64,000 nucleotides of DNA from Bedellia somnulentella (taxonomy: Eukaryota; Arthropoda; Insecta; Lepidoptera; Bedelliidae). The translations under genes and the position numbers were made by a program. This document shows, one piece after another, positions 31,610 through 43,135 of this stretch (its first letter is position 1; every line of letters starts with the position of its first letter). The notes below the pieces were generated by a model. That model was given only the letters and a program-made list of their open reading frames with translations. It was not told the DNA's origin and did no database searches. The stretch is from assembly GCA_963576735.1 (NCBI GenBank), contig OY755196.1:6305912-6369911 (forward strand), in the 5' to 3' direction.

Positions 31610-34206
31610 TTAATTTTTTGGTATGTGTTTATTTATAGTCCCAATATTTTAGAAAAAATACTGAAAAAAATCTAGTTCATGCCGGAAAATGGGAAAATTG
31701 TGGGTGTTAAAACACCCAGTAGGAGAATCTACTACCAGTATTCGATATAAGTAGGACATTATTCAGAAATGCAAATAAAAATCTGAAGACATCTAGGGTA
31801 CATTTTTATTCGAAAAAAATAAGACTTACTTAACATTGAGTATGGTATGAGGCAAAACATGTTTTTGGGTGTAACGAAACAACACATTTTTTACAATAAA
31901 AAATTCGTTTTCTTCTTACACACACCACATCTGAGCTGATTTTCTTTATATTCAACTAGGTGGTCAATTCTGTCAAAACGGGATGTTTCTCGATACGTTT
32001 TTGACATTGTACGAGGACCACGTTTTTCAGTTTTTTTATAGGTTTCCAGTAAGCTTCTAGTAACTATCCTTCGGTACATGAGGTGATCGTATTCACCACC
32101 GTTGATTTTATATAACTGCCAAGCATTCTGAATACCCATATCGAGACAGTGGCACAGTAATGGGAAATACCATTTTTTACCTCGAATACTGGTTCTATAA
32201 AGACCAATATTTTGGTCAGTTCTATCAACGCCACCCATATTTTCATTATATTTTCTTATAATGCTAGGTTGATCAATTAAAATGTATTTTTTGAGTTGCT
32301 GCAAAAACCGCCTTGCATTTTGCAGTGGTTCTACCCTTTCAGTGTTAGAAGCAACTGTTACCACACTATTATCGTTCCACTTACATACTAGTATGTTTCC
32401 AGGTCTGCTTGACTTGAACTTATAGGTCCCTCTGTCTTGTTTCTTCATATCTTTTTTTGGTGGCAAAGAACATTGAGAAGTGCGGTTTTCTCTTATTGTT
32501 CCAGTCGCCTTCAAGCTTCTATTGGAAAGTTCGTGAAACAGTGGAATAGACGAAAAGAAATTGTCGAAGAATAAATGAAACTGAATATGGGGATTGTGAG
32601 CTTGTAATATATCTGCAAATTGCAAGATAACGCTTCCACCCAAACCAAATTGTTTGTACGCTTCAGGGATACTCGCCGACTTTCCTTGATACGGCTCAAA
32701 CCAGACAATATATCCCAATCTTGTTGCACCAACTTGTATCCCCAACGTATTGGTTTTTCCCTAATGAACTGCTTACAACTGTGTCTTCCATAGTACGGTA
32801 CCATTGCTTCGTCAACGCTGTAGTTTTCTTGTAATGGAGCAAAAGCCAAGAAATTTTTGTTCAATAGTTCTAGCAAAGGTCTTAGTTTCGCGAACTTGTC
32901 ATCACTGTTCTCAATTGTTGAGTTGTCACAGCAATGTACATTGCTTATAATGAAATCAAATCTATCTCTGGACATAGCTTGATTTACAATACTGAAATCG
33001 GCATCAGTGGCCCTCTCCCAATAAATACTTCTTCGTGGAACTGGAACATAGCCACTGAATAAAAGAATTCCCAAAAAACATTTCATTTCATCATTTGTTA
33101 CATTTCCTACTTTATTTTTCTTGAACGCGTACATGTTTGTGTAACGAACTAGCAATTCAATGCAGTTTTCATCAAACATACAGATGAAATAGTAAAGCGG
33201 ACTCTGTAATAAATTTGGGCCCTGTACTGGTTGCCACTCTTGAAACTGAGATGAACTTTGATGATTCCTCCATAAATATTTTTGATTACGCGGCACACTT
33301 GGAGCGACAGGTGCAACATGGTGGGTGGATGCAGGGGTATCTAATATTCGATCAGTTTGATCGATCAATATATCAGATTCATCTACTGACGCATCATCTG
33401 TACGTCTTTTCTTGGCTAATGCAGATAATGGCAATTCGTCTTCACTGTCAAAACTTTCTTCATCAGAATAGACAAGATCCGCTTGCGCCCTTAGTTGAGA
33501 ACCTAAAAATAAGATACATATGAAAAAATATAAAAACAAAGTTATCAACTAACTGATAAGTATAATATTTTAGACTATATAGAAAATGTTTTACCTGGAA
33601 GATTATGCCAAGTAACTATTTCTTCGTCTCCAGAGTCTTCATCAGTTACATCAGCGTTGGCATTTTCGGGTGGTAAAATAGCTACCCCACTTGGCAAACA
33701 ATCATCATCATCTAAACACTCCAACTCCTCAATAATTTCATTTAATCTCAATGGTTTATTGTAACGAGGCCTGAAATAAGTAAAAGACGTTGATTCTCCT
33801 ACTGGGCGTTATAACGGCCACAAACTTTGAAGGCAGATATCGATCAAAAATAATCAAGGCCTTTGTTGTATTATGGAACTATAATTTAGTTTATACTTTA
33901 AAACCATAAAAAAATATGATTTGAAATTAATCACTACTAGACATAATAATAAAAACTTACCTTTTTGCAGGCATGTTGCTAAAAAATATCTTCACTTCAA
34001 ATATACACTGATTTATTGACTAAAAATTGTTGTAAACTGCCACAGACTACTCGTCTATATAAAGATTTATTGCAACTGAGAAAAATAATGCACCAACAAC
34101 TTGACAAAAACATGCGTAAACAATATAAAATTGAGGGTAGAATTGTATAGTTTTTTCGGGCGTTAAAACGACCAGTAGGAGAATCTGGGTGTCTCAAAAA
34201 GTTTAA
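31610..34206 (-). mobile_element. piggyBac-like element in the polymerase remnant
   Basis: Polymerase-coding sequence is on both sides and a piggyBac transposase gene lies between. TTAA occurs at 31,610-31,613 and 34,203-34,206, giving a 2.6-kb element if these are the ends; the inverted repeats at those points are weak. The 14-mer CCAGTAGGAGAATC occurs near each end (about 31,716 and 34,172) and inverted at about 33,796. Each occurrence follows a GTTAAAAC- or GTTATAAC-centred palindrome, so the exact termini are uncertain. Confidence 0.65.
31891..33987 (-). pseudogene. piggyBac-family transposase, intron-containing, one frameshift
   Basis: DDE/D transposase cutting at TTAA. Minus strand: a tiny exon MPAKR (about 33,987-33,973; donor GTAAGT), an exon 33,778-33,593 rich in Asp/Glu (LECLDDDDC, DEDSGDEE; donor GTAAAA), then the main exon from about 33,503. 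Conserved blocks: FLGILLFSGYVPVPRRSIYW, then YSVDEAMVPYYGRH (first Asp), PIRWGYKL, FEPYQGK, FHLFFDNFFSS (second Asp), YNENMGGVDRTDQ (third Asp region), RGKKWYFPLLCH, and a C-terminal RCGVCKKKTNF Cys block. A single frameshift at about 32,735, between GYKL and GYIVWFEPYQGK, breaks an otherwise open gene. Relatively young against the decayed polymerase around it. Splice sites are inferred by eye. Confidence 0.88.
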
Positions 34207-35099
34207 AGTCTCTAATACTCACGGGTAAGTTAATATTGTTTGTATTCAAAACACTCTTGTAATGCGGATACATTGACACTCTTTCACTATGTTTGTTATT
34301 GCAATACAAAGTACTAATCACGGCCCATAAAAAGCAAGCATTATACTCATTTTGAACGTTTACGCAAGCACGTTTATTTTGAATCCATCTCGGCAAGGGT
34401 ATGAGTGATGCTCTTTTTAAAATTGCATATTTATTTATGTTTATATTTAAGAATTCAATCTTTTCCAGCGTCCAACCGTTGTCTCTTTCTTGAAATTCTT
34501 CACATTTTGCCTTAATTGTATCTATCATATTATCATAGTATACACTCAAATCTGATGACTCATCTAGACATATGTTTTTTGTATTGAAAGATTTCAAGTC
34601 TCGAATCACTTCTTGGTCTTTAGCTGTCGCAGATGGTATTATGTATGTGCAAAAAAAAACAATGTTTACTTTCACTCCCTTGTGAATCTCAAGTTCTCTT
34701 TTTAGTGTTGAAATCACCATTGTCCTCACTTTGTTAAAGTATTTCTGAGGATTAAGCTCTCCGGACCCCTTTACCTGATACGTGATTATTCTACACTTGA
34801 ATGCCGTATCCACATCATGTGTGAAATAGTCACCAAAACTTTGTGTGCACAGAGACAAATGCCGTTTAGATCTTGAATGTGAAATCAACTGATTTGATGG
34901 AACACTTACATTGCAAAATGGACAATCGTACATTGTAACTATTATATAATTTGCCATTAAACTCATGTGAGTTGTCAACTGTTACTTAACCGCTTCTTAA
35001 TTGGTATGACGATAACCAAACGAATATCCCCTTTCATATTGTAGCAATGCGATAAGAGAGAGATAAGGGAACTTGTGAAATAAAATTTACTAGCTTTTT

Positions 35100-35360
35100 C
35101 TTATCATAACAAATTTATTAAATGTTATTTTTATCAATCCAGGATGTCTCATCGATACCAAATCATTTTACATACACTTTATTTTTCTCTCGTTTCAAAA
35201 CTTTTTCCACTAGATAAATATCGGGAAATTAAACTTTTTGCAGTTCTTGCTCATAAAAGCACCCAGCGATTGGTTCTTTTCTCACGCCCAAAAGTAAATA
35301 TGTCTAGTTTCCAGTGTAACCTTCGATGAAGATTGATTTGTATTTGCTAATTCTCACGTG
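35100..35360 (-). pseudogene. Polinton-type integrase, chromodomain C-terminus
   Basis: Minus-strand reading from about 35,365: VGDHVRISKYKSIFIEGYTG, then after stops PIAGCFYEQELQKV, FPDIYLVEKVLKREKNKVYV and FGIDETSWI. The YLVEKVLKR, KVYVK, GID and SWI blocks are a chromodomain preceded by an SH3-like GDxVRISK segment, the C-terminus of Polinton/Maverick integrases. Two of three in-frame stops sit where tryptophan is expected. It is on the same strand as the polymerase remnant and just upstream of it, consistent with one original element. The catalytic core was not recovered. Confidence 0.65.
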
Positions 35361-37607
35361 ATCCCCCACTTTGTATTTCTGCTAGCATTACTAACGTATG
35401 ATGATGCCCGCTTCTAGTAGTTCTTCTAAGATGGAATTAATTTCATTTGTGTGAGCAGTATTGCCAGCGCTCTGAGACATCAACAATAAATGGCAGTAAG
35501 GAACCTTACACTTCGCTCCACTTATTTTAGAAATTTCATTACTTTTTAGAGATAATCAAGCAGCTCTATCGAGACTTGACTTGTTTTTTACAGAATGTTT
35601 TTGTGGGATTTCACTTCTTTTTGACAGGACGTAGACTGATTGAATGGTTACATTTGCTTATTATTATATTATGTTGTGAAATCAAATAAAAATAAACTTC
35701 TCGACTTCTTAAATATTTAAAATACACGAAAAAAACTTTCAAATATGTAAATAAATACGCTACCGGGATTTAAAATACAGCCCGCGATATCTACTGACGT
35801 GTACTGGTACTAATGCTAAATAACGTGAGCGAAGCCGCAGCTGAGTGCTAGTACATAAATAATAATAATTATTGGACTGAATATGTTTATTTATATTTGA
35901 GTAGAATACAGTTAATCGACTACTATTTTTCGTAAATACGCCAGGTAATATACCAGGTAGTCCAGATCTTCCATAAACCTGGTTCTAATAGTTTTTTCTT
36001 TATGTGGGCGTTAAATCTACTTCTGTACCAAATTTAAAATGGGAAGTACTAGTTCTATTTTGATGATCAGTGAGTCAGTCAGTCTTTGCTTTAGCTTAAC
36101 TTCGGAATTCATTGATCTACCGTCTTGATTTTTTGGATTTCAAGTGTGTGATTACGAATTTCTAGGTGACGAAAATTTCATGCGTCATTGAAAATGCGAC
36201 GAAATGGTTCAAGAAAAGGATGGTACGGCAGTGTTTGCTTCGCATTAGACTTGGCGGGGGCACTGCCGTGGTGCGTAAAATATTTAATTTAACCTAATAC
36301 CAGCCGAATTTTGAAAGGCAACCCTGCTGTACTCTATTCTACTAACAATTATCTTTCAAAAAAATGTAGTTTCATCAAATGAACAGATACCTGCAGATCC
36401 ATGCAGCGGGATCTTAGACTATAATTCATTCGGATTATCCCAATAGACATAATCCGTATTTGGATAAAACTATTTTCTAGACAAGCTTCAATTTAAGCCA
36501 TTCCCTTGCACGATTTTATCCTTTACAATAACTGGTTTTATATATGTATTGTACTTGACGCTCTTATCACCTTGAACTTGACCGCTCGCTATAAAGATAC
36601 GACGATAAGTGGTTACGCGGGCGGGATAGCTACGAAGGACCTGAAGTGCAAGCACGAGTGCTACTTTATCGACTCGATAACGGTTAGAATGAGATGGCAG
36701 TATACGATACTAAGTAAGTGAGTAAGAGATGGCTGCTTTAGCCCACGCGATAAGTAGTTTAAACACGGCTCGTGCTTGCCCTGCAGAGCTGGTGAAGGCT
36801 CAGCGGATGGCGAAGGTATAGGAAATAGGAAGCAACGTGAGACTCACCTCGTTCTCGTAACGGACGACTTGGCTTGGTCGATGGCGGCGGCTCCGTCAAC
36901 AAGGCTGCTGTTCTTCTCTTAAGCGGCTACACTTCCACACACTACACAATATTATTCAAATAAACAAATAGTCATAAAACTTCTATATGAAACATGCGGG
37001 CGCGGTTCAGATGATGCAGTGTACAGCGGTTTTCGATACGGATATCTAAGGGGTGTCATACGTTTCACCGAATGTCGCGAGCTCGACGCACGCGAGCTCG
37101 AAAATATATTTGAGTGGTACGCCAGCTCGAAAGTACGTGAATTCGAAAACCGCCAGCTCGAAAGACGTTGGCGCGAATCACGTTTCACCGAAAATATTTC
37201 GTATGGTTTATCAGTTTGAAAAGCAGATTATAATTAATATCTTAATCTTATTATCACTAAAAATATTTTCTTTGAAGGTACTTTGATTTTTTAGTTATTG
37301 ATGTTATTTGCATCCACCCTCAGTAAAATAATTACGCTTATTGGAAAATCACATGGTTTTTTCAAATGGTAATTTCTGTATTTCATTTTTGATTAATGCT
37401 TCATAAACTATATTTAATAATAAATAGTCATGTAAACCTATAATTTGTTTTATACGCTCTTCGTTCCTACTACAATTACAACAACTATGCCGTCTTACTG
37501 CGGTTCTTCTTTCTCAATCAGTCTCAACGGTAATAGTTGCAAGTTGACAGCAGACTTTTTCCCCGCCTTAGAGTTGGAGGAAGCAGCATTCGAATGTGCT
37601 TTGGTAT
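35361..37607. other. Unassigned accessory DNA
   Basis: A minus-strand piece near 35,520-35,390 (SQSAGNTAHTNEINSILEEL) looks once-coding but is unidentified. A Helitron-like tip (GAAGCCGCAGCTGAGTG, CTAG, T) lies near 35,826-35,850. 36,590-37,230 is noticeably richer in GC and CpG than its surroundings and contains repeated AGCTCGA motifs (37,080-37,160) and TTTCACCGAA twice. No protein family recognised. Confidence 0.35.
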
Positions 37608-37854
37608 TAGAGATGTGTAGGTCCGGTTGATTTGAACATGCAGGTCCGGATGCATGTCCGACTCAACTGATGTACATCCAGGAACCGAGTCTTTTGCACT
37701 GAAATGGGTCTGAGGTCCTGTTCTATATATGCAATGCAGGAATGGCGGAACTGGGAGAATTCTGGTACTGAGTTGAGAGTACAGTCCTTCGTACATGACA
37801 CACTATTGGAGAGTTTATCAATGGAAGAGGTCAAATAATAATCATAAATAAAAC

Positions 37855-38090
37855 ATACATACATATATACTCACGGCTCTAAATCCCTAGAAAGGGTAGC
37901 CAGAGCTAAGGAATTAGAAATTCCTCAGCCACTTTTGGAAATGTGAGTGGGGAAAAGATGGTAAAAATAAAGGTTATTGGTGATGGGTGTCCAACCGCAT
38001 CGCCCGAAAATCCCTTAAAAGCCCCAATACCGTTAGTCGCCTCTTACGTACACCCTAGAAGAAACGGGGTAGTGCTATTCTAAGCCGTAA
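37855..38090 (-). mobile_element. S2 copy inside the hAT element
   Basis: The plus strand reads TACATACATATATACTCACG, AATCCC, AGGGTAGCCAGAGC and later GTTAGTCGCCTCTTACG and GTGCTATTCTAAGCCG. Nearly full-length and well conserved, so younger than the hAT insertion. Confidence 0.8.
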
Positions 38091-38339
38091 CTACACAGCG
38101 GCGACTTCATAAATAAAACTGTATAATAAATTGGAAAAACTCTTTACTGCTTTATAGACTAACTTTTGACTGTAATATTTACAAAAAACTGTTTACGGCA
38201 TAAAAAGTACAATGGATGTACAAAACTAAACTATTTCTATTACTATGTTATGTACCAAAACAAGCTTGTACTTAAAACTAAATTGAAATAAAAATCGTCA
38301 TCAAAACTAAACATTATAAAATTATTAAATTAAAGTGAT

Positions 38340-40448
38340 TTATAAATTATGAGCAAGAAAAGTTATCTGTAAAACCTTTTCAGGCTTTAATCTACTTCGC
38401 CTATCAGTGAGTATTTGCCCCATTTTGGAAAATATCCTCTCACATGGTACTGAAGTAGCTGTGATACATAAACGTTTTAACATAACTTTGTAGAGGCGTG
38501 GATAAATATGCTTGCGCTGCTTCCACCATGTGAGAGGATCTTGCCTTCTATCGAGCAAAACCTCATTGAGGTATTTGTCAACCTCAATAATACTGGCTGA
38601 AGTAGGATTCTGAGGAGCCACCAAACTTTTTACCCTTTGATCGAATCTACCCCATAAGAGTGATTCACATGAATCTGGAATATTATTCGGACTGCTGGTG
38701 GTGGGGATATCTGAAGTTTCATGTTCACACTCATGGGGCAGTCAGTTCAGTTCTGGTTTTTCTAAAGCTAACGTTGCGATAATTGGGTTTTTCATTTTTG
38801 AGAATCTTGCTAGCTTATCATAAGTGGAGTTCCACCTTGTGGCGCAATCTTGCTTTAATTTGTACGCATTTATATTCATATTTTTGCAGCTCTCTTCTAA
38901 TTTAGCAAAAGCATATGAGCTACGTTTGAAATATTCGACAGTCGATTTTACTTTACACAAGATGACAGTAATCCCATCTTCTTTCAATCCTGCATTCACT
39001 GCTAAATTCAAAGAATGAGCAGCACACCTCACCTGCCGCCATCCTATATCCCGAACAGATTTAATCATGTTATTCGCATTGTCAGTTACGATGGCTGTAA
39101 TGTTATTCTGTAGATTCCAATCTGCAACAACCTTTTTCAAAATCAAAGAAATATTTTCCGATGTATGCCTCTCTTCAAAGTTAATGCAATCTAATAGAAT
39201 GCTCTGTAGTGATGTACTTTCATCAATGAAATGAGCCGTGATGGCATAATAATGGCTCTGGCTATTTTCTGATGTCCAACCATCGGACGTTAAACAAACA
39301 GGTATCGCTATTGCTGACTGCATTATAGACCCAAACTTTGCTTTTACTTCATTGTAAATGGCCGGCAGTAAACTGGATGATACCGTTTTTCTAGAAGGGA
39401 TTTGATATGATGGATTTAACAAACTAACAAATGCTCTAAACTCTGAATCTTCTACTATTTTTAATGGGTGGTACTCTTTTACAATCATCTTAATCAATTG
39501 CTTGTCAATTTTTTTTGATTGGTTAATCGGCATGGGTCTGGTTGAAGCGGTATAGTTAGTAATTGGCCTAGACCTCGCTTTTATAACATACCCTTTTTAT
39601 ATTATAAATCGATAAAGGACATCAAACTTAACAACTTTGCCCATGGAATGCCTATCTAAAATATTTTAATTTTCAAAAAATAATAATAATTAAAAATTGT
39701 CGTACCTAGTTCAAACTGAGAATGTATATAATGAGATTCCTTGCTTCAGTGAAAATAAAAAAAAAAAATTGATATATGCTTTTCGCTCTGTAAACAAAAA
39801 TATAACTTCTTTCTGTATTTTCCAGTTGTATTGATCGTCGTTGAAAAATAATATCATGAAAATAAACCGGTAAGCGAGCGATTGAACTGGAAAATACCGA
39901 AAGAGGTTATGTTTTTGTTTACACCATAGATCAAATGTTTTTTTTTTTTATTTCTTATTTTCACTGAAGCAAGGATTCTCATTCTATACATTCTCAGTTT
40001 GAACTAGGTACGACAATTTTTAATTATTATTTTATTTTGAAAATTACAATATTTTAGATAGGCATTCCATGGGCAAAGTTGTTTAGTTTGATGTCCTTTA
40101 TCGATTTATAATATAAAAAGGGTATGTTATAAAAGCGAGGTCTAGGCCAATTGGGTTGTAATTACGAGTAAGTTGTTGCTGGGTTGGTACTGGTTGTGTT
40201 GTCTGATTTTGGGTTTCTGTACTTGATGTAGATGCGGACGGCATGATGTTTGGGGTAACGTGAAATGAGGTTTGATTTTCTTTTCTACTTAATTCTATAC
40301 TAGGATGTTTTCGCTTTAGATGTCGAACCAAATTCCCAGTTCCACTCCGTGGATTATAAATAAGACTCATGGAGCAATAGCGACATTTTGCGAATTTGTC
40401 TAGACACGTGAAATGATTCCATGTCTCACTTGTTTTAAGCGGCGGCAT
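38340..40448 (-). pseudogene. hAT transposase, broken
   Basis: Cut-and-paste transposase. The N-terminal exon (40,448-40,150) starts MPPLKTSETWNHFTCLD and has a BED finger (CRYCSMSL to HLKRKHPS). The foldback element then interrupts it, and the frame resumes at about 39,560. 39,533-38,742 follows with IPVCLTSDGWTSENSQSHYY (first catalytic Asp), TAIVTDNANNM (second Asp), WRQVRCAAHSLNLAV (CxxH) and DCATRWNSTYDKLARF, ending in TGA. 38,624-38,340 is the C-terminal dimerisation block WWKQRKHIYPRLYKVML, SVPCERIFSKMGQI, LTDRRSRLKPEKV. Between the last two, the insertion domain and the third catalytic acidic region are largely missing, so there is an internal deletion as well as the stop. The start ATG at 40,448 is preceded by no longer frame. 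Confidence 0.9.
39565..40148. mobile_element. Foldback MITE, AATT family, 584 bp, in the hAT transposase
   Basis: GGCCTAGACCTCGC at one end and GCGAGGTCTAGGCC at the other, with inverted arms of about 200 bp around a central spacer that also pairs partly with itself (TATTTTCCAGTT, AACTGGAAAATA). AATT is duplicated at 39,561-39,564 and 40,149-40,152. No coding. Removing it restores the transposase reading frame across the site, so it inserted into a coding copy. Confidence 0.88.
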
Positions 40449-41210
40449 TGTGCAAAACTTGATATCTAAAACAATTTAAAGCATCTATCTAAGCGCATGC
40501 TAATAAAGCAATGAGAATACAAATAAAATTAGGTCACAAGCAAATATATGAAAGGAAATGTCACGTTAACAGTGTACCGTATAGCCAACTTTAAATAGGT
40601 TTTATTTATTTAATTATTTGCAAGCCCGCTCCATGAAAAACCAAACATACAAATATAACCCACAACCATATCGAAAATAATGAATTAAAAACAAACATTG
40701 AATTTACTTACGGATTCACGAAGATAGCAGATTAAACCGTTATTTGTTAACTACTTTTGTAGTTTAATGTTCAATATTAGTATAATTACAATATTTTTAC
40801 TAAAATAAAAGACGCGCGAAAATATTTAAACTTTAACAAACAATTATTGAATGAACGAAACTTGGTTTGGTTTCAACTACTGCTAACGTAAATAAAAACA
40901 AAATGAAAATCAACTTTACTGCAATGTCGTAAATCACATAATAGCTTGTACCGCCTCTATCTGAGCGCTATTTCTTTCTCTTTCATTTGTTCCTTCTCAG
41001 TCTTCGCACGGACGCTTTCAAGCATGTAATCAACCAATCCCTGCACAGATTGCGATGCCGCACCGTTGGTCGCCATGCCAATCCCGCCAATCCATACCAG
41101 TCCGATGGAATAGTAACCGATTGCCATTGGATGTACATCCATCCGTTAAATGTAGTGATACCACTCCGGGGATACCACTCTATCCGGACCTACACACCTC
41201 TATTTGGTAT

Positions 41211-41340
41211 ATTTTAAAACATTCAATTCAATACCTAACGTGGACAGTAGCAATAATTTCGAATATGTCTGTCACTATCTTTTACAAAAGACGCCTGATT
41301 TTTTCTACATAATATTTTCATAAATATATTATATTATTGA
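41211..41340. other. Spacer between hAT and RT fragment
   Basis: No feature recognised. Confidence 0.35.
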
Positions 41341-42050
41341 CATGGCAGCGTCATTATATCTATGGTTTTGACAATTCTCTCAGGAAATCTCGTGATCTCA
41401 AGTTATAAATAGCCTGCCAGCTAGTGAGCTAATGTGGGGTCCGCATTGGAGATTGGAGTCCAGAGTTATCCCTAAGAAAACTGTGTCATCCGAATATACT
41501 ATTTTTTCATTATTTCTTTATCAACTCTACAAATTTAATGCATTTACTTTTTTTGCCATTCAGTACAAGATTATTGGAAGCAAACAATGTTTGAATCTGT
41601 GAAACCGTGCTATTCACCTCGTCAATATTCTCATTAATTCTTTTAACGTCAAATACTTAGGAAGTATCATCAGCAAATAACACTATCTTGGACATTTTCT
41701 CGACCATGAACTGCAAATCATTAATGTAAACCAAAAATAAAAATGGGCCCTAAATAGAACCCTGCGGAACACCCATTTTTACATGTATTCCAGGTGATAT
41801 TGTATTATTGATTTGCACTTTCTGTATCCGTTCCGAAAAGTAAGACTTTATTAATTTTAGTGCGTCACCTTGTATGCCATAATGTTAATAAAAATGATTT
41901 CATGTTCTGCACAATCAAATGCCTTCGTAAGATCGCAAAACAAACCAATAGCATCATTTTTTACGTTCCCACGAATCAAAAATGTGTTTCATTAAGTCTG
42001 CAATGTATGAATTAATAGACGTGTTAACTGTTTGGATATATGTTTATTAC
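41340..42050 (-). pseudogene. Jockey-like RT fragment
   Basis: Minus strand: LTKAFDCAEHEI (motif A), KLIKSYFSERIQKVQINN, MGVPQGSI (motif B), GPFLFLVYINDLQF, then KIVLFADDTS (catalytic FADD). VLNGKKSKCIKFVE and TVFLGITLDSNLQCGPHI follow. The motifs are spread over shifted frames with several stops, so no long frame is open. Both ends are truncated. Confidence 0.8.
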
Positions 42051-42954
42051 TGACTAAAGACTTAAGACTAACATAAAATATATAATGGCAAGAGGGGGGC
42101 AAGATGCACTCACACTACACTACACCTTCCCCCTGCACACAGAAAAAATGTTTATTCCTACCATATTTTTTAAGCAAACTCCTATTTATTAATCTAATCA
42201 TTAATTTACAATATCAATAAGAATGCAAAATATCAAATAAAAATTAATTTTATACTTTTCAGAACTTATTTATCTATGTAATAAAACTTAACTATTATAC
42301 TTAATAAAATCTATTAGTAAAATCCGGGATAAATCAAACAAATCGTAGGCCAAACGATTTGCTGCGTAATCACTAATCACACAATGAAGTAAAATTTTAA
42401 AGACATGTCATAGTACTGTTACCACATATAATGTTATACATTTCACCTTCACAATAGTCATTAACTTTATTATATTTTGTTTATTTTTTACAGAATTCTT
42501 ATATTTTTATCATAAATATATTTAAAATAGCTGTGGACCACCATGCTTCCTTCTCAAGTCATATTTTTTATTTATATTTCATTTCTTATCAAGGTACACA
42601 AATTACTTCAATAGGTCGGGCGCCCTTTTATTATATAACATGCATTCATTTTATTTTATTTCAAGGTACAAATTATTATTTTTATAACATTTGTATACTT
42701 ATTCTACAGTCTCTTTTTTTTAACACTCTTTTGGTGTCCAATTTTCTTCACGAAGGGTATTCAACCGCGTCATGATCAGACAAAAAGGATCCAGAGATCT
42801 GCTTTGTACCTTGGTGTACCTTGTATGACTTTATATACTACTTTCAAAAACCTTCCGTTATTCTTACATTCCATATTTAGTTATCAGTTGGTAAATAATC
42901 GAAATAACATTTGAGTATCAATTGAAACTACCATACTGCAAACTACATTTCATA
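42051..42954. other. No recognised gene
   Basis: AT-rich. Short frames such as 42,533-42,775 are low-complexity and hydrophobic by composition only. Confidence 0.4.
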
Positions 42955-43135
42955 AATTTAAATCTTTTTGTTCATGAAAACCTCATGTGGGCATTATTAC
43001 TAATAAATAAAGAAAAGATAAAGGAAAGAAAAATTTCTTAATTCTTTCTTATTTCTTAATTTTATTTATTCTTTATTTATTAGTATAATCCCTACATGAG
43101 GTTTTCATGAACAAAAAGATTTAAATTATGTGATA
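42955..43135. repeat. Palindrome formed by two tails of the tRNA-like repeat
   Basis: TTTTTGTTCATGAAAACCTC at the left is mirrored by GAGGTTTTCATGAACAAAAA at the right, with ATTATTACTAATAAATAAAG-type sequence inside each arm. Arms of roughly 60 bp around a T-rich centre. The same arm sequence forms the tail of the repeat at 60,576. Confidence 0.8.

Larger units (their letters stand above)
28613..34978 (-). pseudogene. Protein-primed family B DNA polymerase remnant (Polinton/Maverick-like)
   Basis: Five ordered minus-strand pieces. (1) 34,978-34,203: CPFCNVSVPSNQLISHSRSK, then ILKRASLIPLPRWIQNKRAC and VQNEYNACFLWAV. (2) About 31,560-31,380: TIIPLRVSSKAK. (3) 31,360-31,016: MPFVIYADFQ (exonuclease-like; D-x-E reads D-x-Q) and YRGEDCVAKFV. 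(4) About 30,920-30,540: IDHCHLTGKI, SACNLNYKTPNFIP. Next, about 30,580-30,420, come LYFKTDVLLLPEVFENFRNN and YLTAPALSWDAML. (5) 29,040-28,613: FEKDFFKLMTNSIFGKTIEK and LLYTDTNSFIYEI, where YxDTDS reads YTDTNS and a catalytic aspartate is lost. Such polymerases copy Polinton/Maverick elements and related animal viruses by protein priming. This copy is dead: many stops, two large insertions, and a SINE at its end. Confidence 0.8.
37608..41202 (-). mobile_element. hAT transposon with intact ends
   Basis: 3,595 bp. The left end is TAGAGATGTGTAGGTCCGG; the right end reversed is TAGAGGTGTGTAGGTCCGG, with one mismatch in 19. The 8-bp target duplication TTTGGTAT is at 37,600-37,607 and 41,203-41,210. 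TAGAG ends and an 8-bp duplication are hallmarks of hAT. It carries a minus-strand transposase, a foldback element (39,565-40,148) and an S2 copy (37,855-38,090). Well-kept ends mean it could still be moved by an active relative. Confidence 0.92.

Noticed and set aside
31701..31710. TTAA at 31,707 as the left end of the piggyBac-like element
   Set aside because: It would leave non-polymerase sequence between 31,613 and 31,707 unexplained. The site at 31,610 is closer to where polymerase coding resumes, though neither is proven.
37019..37219. Arg/Glu-rich 66-codon frame overlapping the AGCTCGA repeats
   Set aside because: Its composition follows from the nucleotide repeat (several overlapping frames are open on both strands), so it is not evidence of coding.
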